Source of the DNA: Pseudomonadota bacterium
GTDB taxonomy: Bacteria > Desulfobacterota > Desulfovibrionia > Desulfovibrionales > Desulfovibrionaceae
DNA: 15,577 bases
Reading direction: 5' to 3'
Assembly: GCA_023453335.1 (NCBI GenBank)
Contig: JAEXTU010000271.1
Span: forward strand, 1 to 15,577
Shown: positions 13,482-15,577 of the stretch, in pieces
Position numbering within the stretch: position 1 is the stretch's first letter
Layout: each line of letters opens with the position of its first letter
Position numbers and translations under genes: made by a program
The notes under the pieces: model-generated
The model's database searches: none
Seen by the model: only the letters and a program-made list of their open reading frames with translations
What the model was told of the DNA's origin: nothing

Positions 13482-14855
13482 CTACTCGAGCGAAAACCCA
13501 TCCTTCTCGAAGAGCTCGCGGCAGGCGTCCACCGCTTCGGGGTCGTAGGCCGTGCCGCGGCGGGCGGTGACCTCGGCCAGGGCCTTTTTGAGGCCCAGGG
13601 CGGCGCGGTAGGGGCGGTGCGAGCTCATGGCCTCCACCACGTCGGCCACGGCCAGGATGCGGGCCTCGGGCAGGATGTCCGCGCCGGTGAGGCCGCCCGG
13701 GTACCCCGAGCCGTCCAGGCGCTCGTGGTGCTGCAACACCATCTCCGCCACCGGCCAGGGGAAGGTGACGCCCTTCAGGATGTCGTAGGCGGCCTGGGGG
13801 TGGGTCTTCATGATGGAGAACTCGATGTCCGTGAGCCGGGCCGGCTTGGCCAGGATCTCGGCCGGGATGGATATCTTGCCCAGGTCGTGCAGCAGGCCGG
13901 CCACCCGCAGGCCGTCCCGGCGGTCGCCGTTCAGGCCCAGCTTGGCGGCCATGGCGCAGGCCAGGGCGGCCACCCGCTGCTGGTGGCCGGCGGTGTAGGG
14001 GTCACGCTTCTCGGCGGTGGCGGCCAGGGCGGCCACGGTCTGCTCCACGGTGCGCCGCATCTGCTCCACGCTGCTCTTGAGGGCCTCCATGCTCCGCTTG
14101 CGGCCGGAGATGTCCGAGAAGGCCACCGCCACCCCGTCCACCCTGCGCCGATGGTCCAGGATGGGCGTGGCGTAGACCTCCACGGGCAGCTTCTTGGCCC
14201 CGGCCAGATGGAGCCAGGCCGAGTCCAGGCCAACCACGTGGCCGGCTCCCACCACCTGGGCCACCAGGTCCTCGTCCGCGTCCGGGGAGTCCTCGTCCGC
14301 GATGCGGAACACCTCGGCCAGGGCCATGCCTAGGGCCACCGGACCGGGGGTGCCGGTCATGACCTCGGCCGCGCCGTTGACGTAGGTGATGCGGCCCTTG
14401 CGGTCGGTGGTGATGAGCCCGTCGCCGATGCTCTGCAGGGTGGCCTTCATCCACTGGTCCTGCTCGCGCTTGCGGTGCTCGGCCTCGTGCTTGTAGCGGG
14501 CCATCTCGATGGAGGAGTGGATCTCGCGGTCCTCGAAGGGCTTGATGATGTAGCCGAAGGGCTCGGTGATCTTGGCCCGGGCCAGGGTCTTCTCGTCGGC
14601 ATAGGCGGTGAGGTAGATGACCGGCACGTCCTGGGCGTCGCGGATGGCCGCCGCGGTTTCGATGCCGTCCATGGCGCCCTCGAGCATGATGTCCATGAGC
14701 ACCAGGTCCGGGGTGAGCTCCCGGGCCGCGTCCATGGCCTCCTCGCCCGAGGGGACCACCCGCACCACGGCATAGCCCAGCTTGCGCAGCCGGTGCTGGA
14801 TGTCCATGGCCACGATGGACTCGTCCTCCACGACCAGAATCCTGAGTTTGCCCAT
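13482..14855 (-). CDS. REC-PAS-HD-GYP response regulator, probable cyclic-di-GMP phosphodiesterase
   Basis: This 457-residue protein has a receiver domain (4-120; phosphoacceptor Asp55, Thr83, Lys105 in GYIIKPF), a PAS domain (about 133-250; GDGLITTDRKGRI start) and an HD-GYP domain (about 270-455). The HD pair is LLHDLGK (His323, Asp324), and HHERLDGSGYPGGL (376-389) contains the GYP triad, so the residues needed to hydrolyse cyclic-di-GMP are present. It is cytoplasmic, with no membrane span. ATG 14855 follows the stop of the upstream epimerase-like gene by three bases (TGATCTATG), without a strong ribosome site of its own, implying coupling. The sigma-54 activator gene follows 80 bases downstream. 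Which kinase phosphorylates it and what the PAS domain binds are not shown. Confidence 0.93.
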   Translation of the reverse strand: MGKLRILVVEDESIVAMDIQHRLRKLGYAVVRVVPSGEEAMDAARELTPDLVLMDIMLEGAMDGIETAAAIRDAQDVPVIYLTAYADEKTLARAKITEPFGYIIKPFEDREIHSSIEMARYKHEAEHRKREQDQWMKATLQSIGDGLITTDRKGRITYVNGAAEVMTGTPGPVALGMALAEVFRIADEDSPDADEDLVAQVVGAGHVVGLDSAWLHLAGAKKLPVEVYATPILDHRRRVDGVAVAFSDISGRKRSMEALKSSVEQMRRTVEQTVAALAATAEKRDPYTAGHQQRVAALACAMAAKLGLNGDRRDGLRVAGLLHDLGKISIPAEILAKPARLTDIEFSIMKTHPQAAYDILKGVTFPWPVAEMVLQHHERLDGSGYPGGLTGADILPEARILAVADVVEAMSSHRPYRAALGLKKALAEVTARRGTAYDPEAVDACRELFEKDGFSLE

Positions 14856-14858
14856 AGA

Positions 14859-15577
14859 TCACCGACCGTTGTGGGCCTCGTCCGCGTCCCGCAACGCCTG
14901 GGACACTGCCGATGCGACTTCCTTATACGCGAATTCAAATCCCAACGCCAGCAGTCGCGCGGGTTGGACCTTTTGGCTAGACAGCACGGTTTCATCAGCC
15001 ATTCGACCGAGGGCCAGGCGCAGGGCCAGGGACGGGACCGGCAGCCAGGAGGGCCGGCCCAGGGACCGGCCCAGGGCGGCGCAGAGTTCGGCCATGGTGC
15101 AGGGGGCCGGCGCGGTGAGGTTGAAGGGGCCGGAGGCCGTAGGGTTCTCCAGGAGAAAGGCCAGGGCCGCGGCCTCGTCGGCCAGGGCCACCCAGGACAC
15201 CCACTGCCGGCCGCCGCCCGGGGGGCCGCCCAGGAAGGCGCGGAAGGGCGGGAGCATCTTCGTGAGCGCCCCGCCCGGCCCCAGCACGACCCCGGTGCGG
15301 GCCACGGCCCGGCGCACCCCGGCGTCCTCCACCCCGGCGGAACTTGCCTCCCACTCCCGGCAGACCTCGGCCAGGAACCCATCGCCCGCGGGCGAATCCT
15401 CGTGCAGCACCGCGCCCTGGGCCGAGGGCCGCACCCCGTAGTACCCCACGGCCGAGCCCTGGATGAGGACTTCCGGCGGCGAGGCGGACAGGCGCACCGC
15501 CGCGGCACAGGCCCGGCCCGCGGCCAGGCGGCTGACCAGGATGGCGGCGCGGCGGGCGGCGTTCCAGCGGCCCGCGG
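14859..15577 (-). CDS. TIGR01777/YfcH-family NAD(P)-binding epimerase-like protein, 5' end missing
   Basis: The gene runs off the window; 238 codons plus two bases are visible and the frame is open to the edge, so the GTG at 15497 is not its start. GRWNAARRAAILVSR at the edge, LIQGSAVGYYG, RTGVVLGPGG, GGRQWVSWVALADEA and the C-terminal ARLLALGFEF (DUF1731-type end) identify the extended SDR family SDR39U1/YfcH. The Rossmann GxxGxxG nucleotide site is expected in the missing N-terminal part. The YxxxK-type site is represented by the YYG motif. The reaction of this family is poorly defined. It is probably the upstream member of the operon that includes the HD-GYP regulator. Confidence 0.88.
   Translation of the reverse strand, partial: AGRWNAARRAAILVSRLAAGRACAAAVRLSASPPEVLIQGSAVGYYGVRPSAQGAVLHEDSPAGDGFLAEVCREWEASSAGVEDAGVRRAVARTGVVLGPGGALTKMLPPFRAFLGGPPGGGRQWVSWVALADEAAALAFLLENPTASGPFNLTAPAPCTMAELCAALGRSLGRPSWLPVPSLALRLALGRMADETVLSSQKVQPARLLALGFEFAYKEVASAVSQALRDADEAHNGR

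Overview
The window reads as chromosome of a GC-rich, anaerobic, menaquinone-using proteobacterium. The best guess is a sulfate reducer of the Desulfovibrionaceae. This rests on a frdCAB cluster of the Wolinella/Desulfovibrio type followed directly by a two-subunit class I fumarase, plus a high density of response regulators. The lineage is inferred from gene content and order, not from a marker gene. Nearly all of the window is coding and visibly GC-rich. The exception is about 100-1030, which is clearly AT-rich and looks acquired.

Layout: (1) 1-178 is the C-terminal end of a VapC-type PIN toxin, followed by an AT-rich gene for an orphan DUF559-like PD-(D/E)XK endonuclease (207-1001) and a strong two-way terminator (42-nt region around 1054). 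(2) 1088-5799, minus strand, is a tightly packed respiratory operon: frdC (diheme cytochrome b), frdA, frdB, fumarase alpha, fumarase beta. Together they interconvert succinate, fumarate and malate and couple this to the menaquinone pool. A terminator-like hairpin with a T6 tract sits in the short leader just before the frdC ribosome binding site. (3) 5930-7669, minus strand: a two-helix small membrane protein, exodeoxyribonuclease III, and a YfcE-like metallophosphoesterase whose stop codon abuts the exonuclease start. (4) 7760-10219, plus strand, is a three-gene operon: 5-formyltetrahydrofolate cyclo-ligase, a divergent protein with the beta-carbonic-anhydrase signatures CxDxR and HxxC, and the PgeF/YlmD purine nucleoside phosphorylase-like protein. 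(5) 10239-10744, minus strand: a YefM-YoeB toxin-antitoxin pair with a palindromic operator. (6) 10836-15577, minus strand: a Tat-exported M19 dipeptidase, an NtrC-family sigma-54 activator, a REC-PAS-HD-GYP regulator, and the 3' two-thirds of a TIGR01777 epimerase-like protein. No histidine kinase lies beside the two regulators.

I see no tRNA, rRNA, CRISPR array, insertion sequence or origin. No gene-free stretch exceeds about 130 bases. The items most worth a second look are the carbonic-anhydrase-like protein in a folate/purine-repair operon, the hairpin in the frd leader, the AT-rich nuclease islet beside vapC, and the paired orphan regulators.
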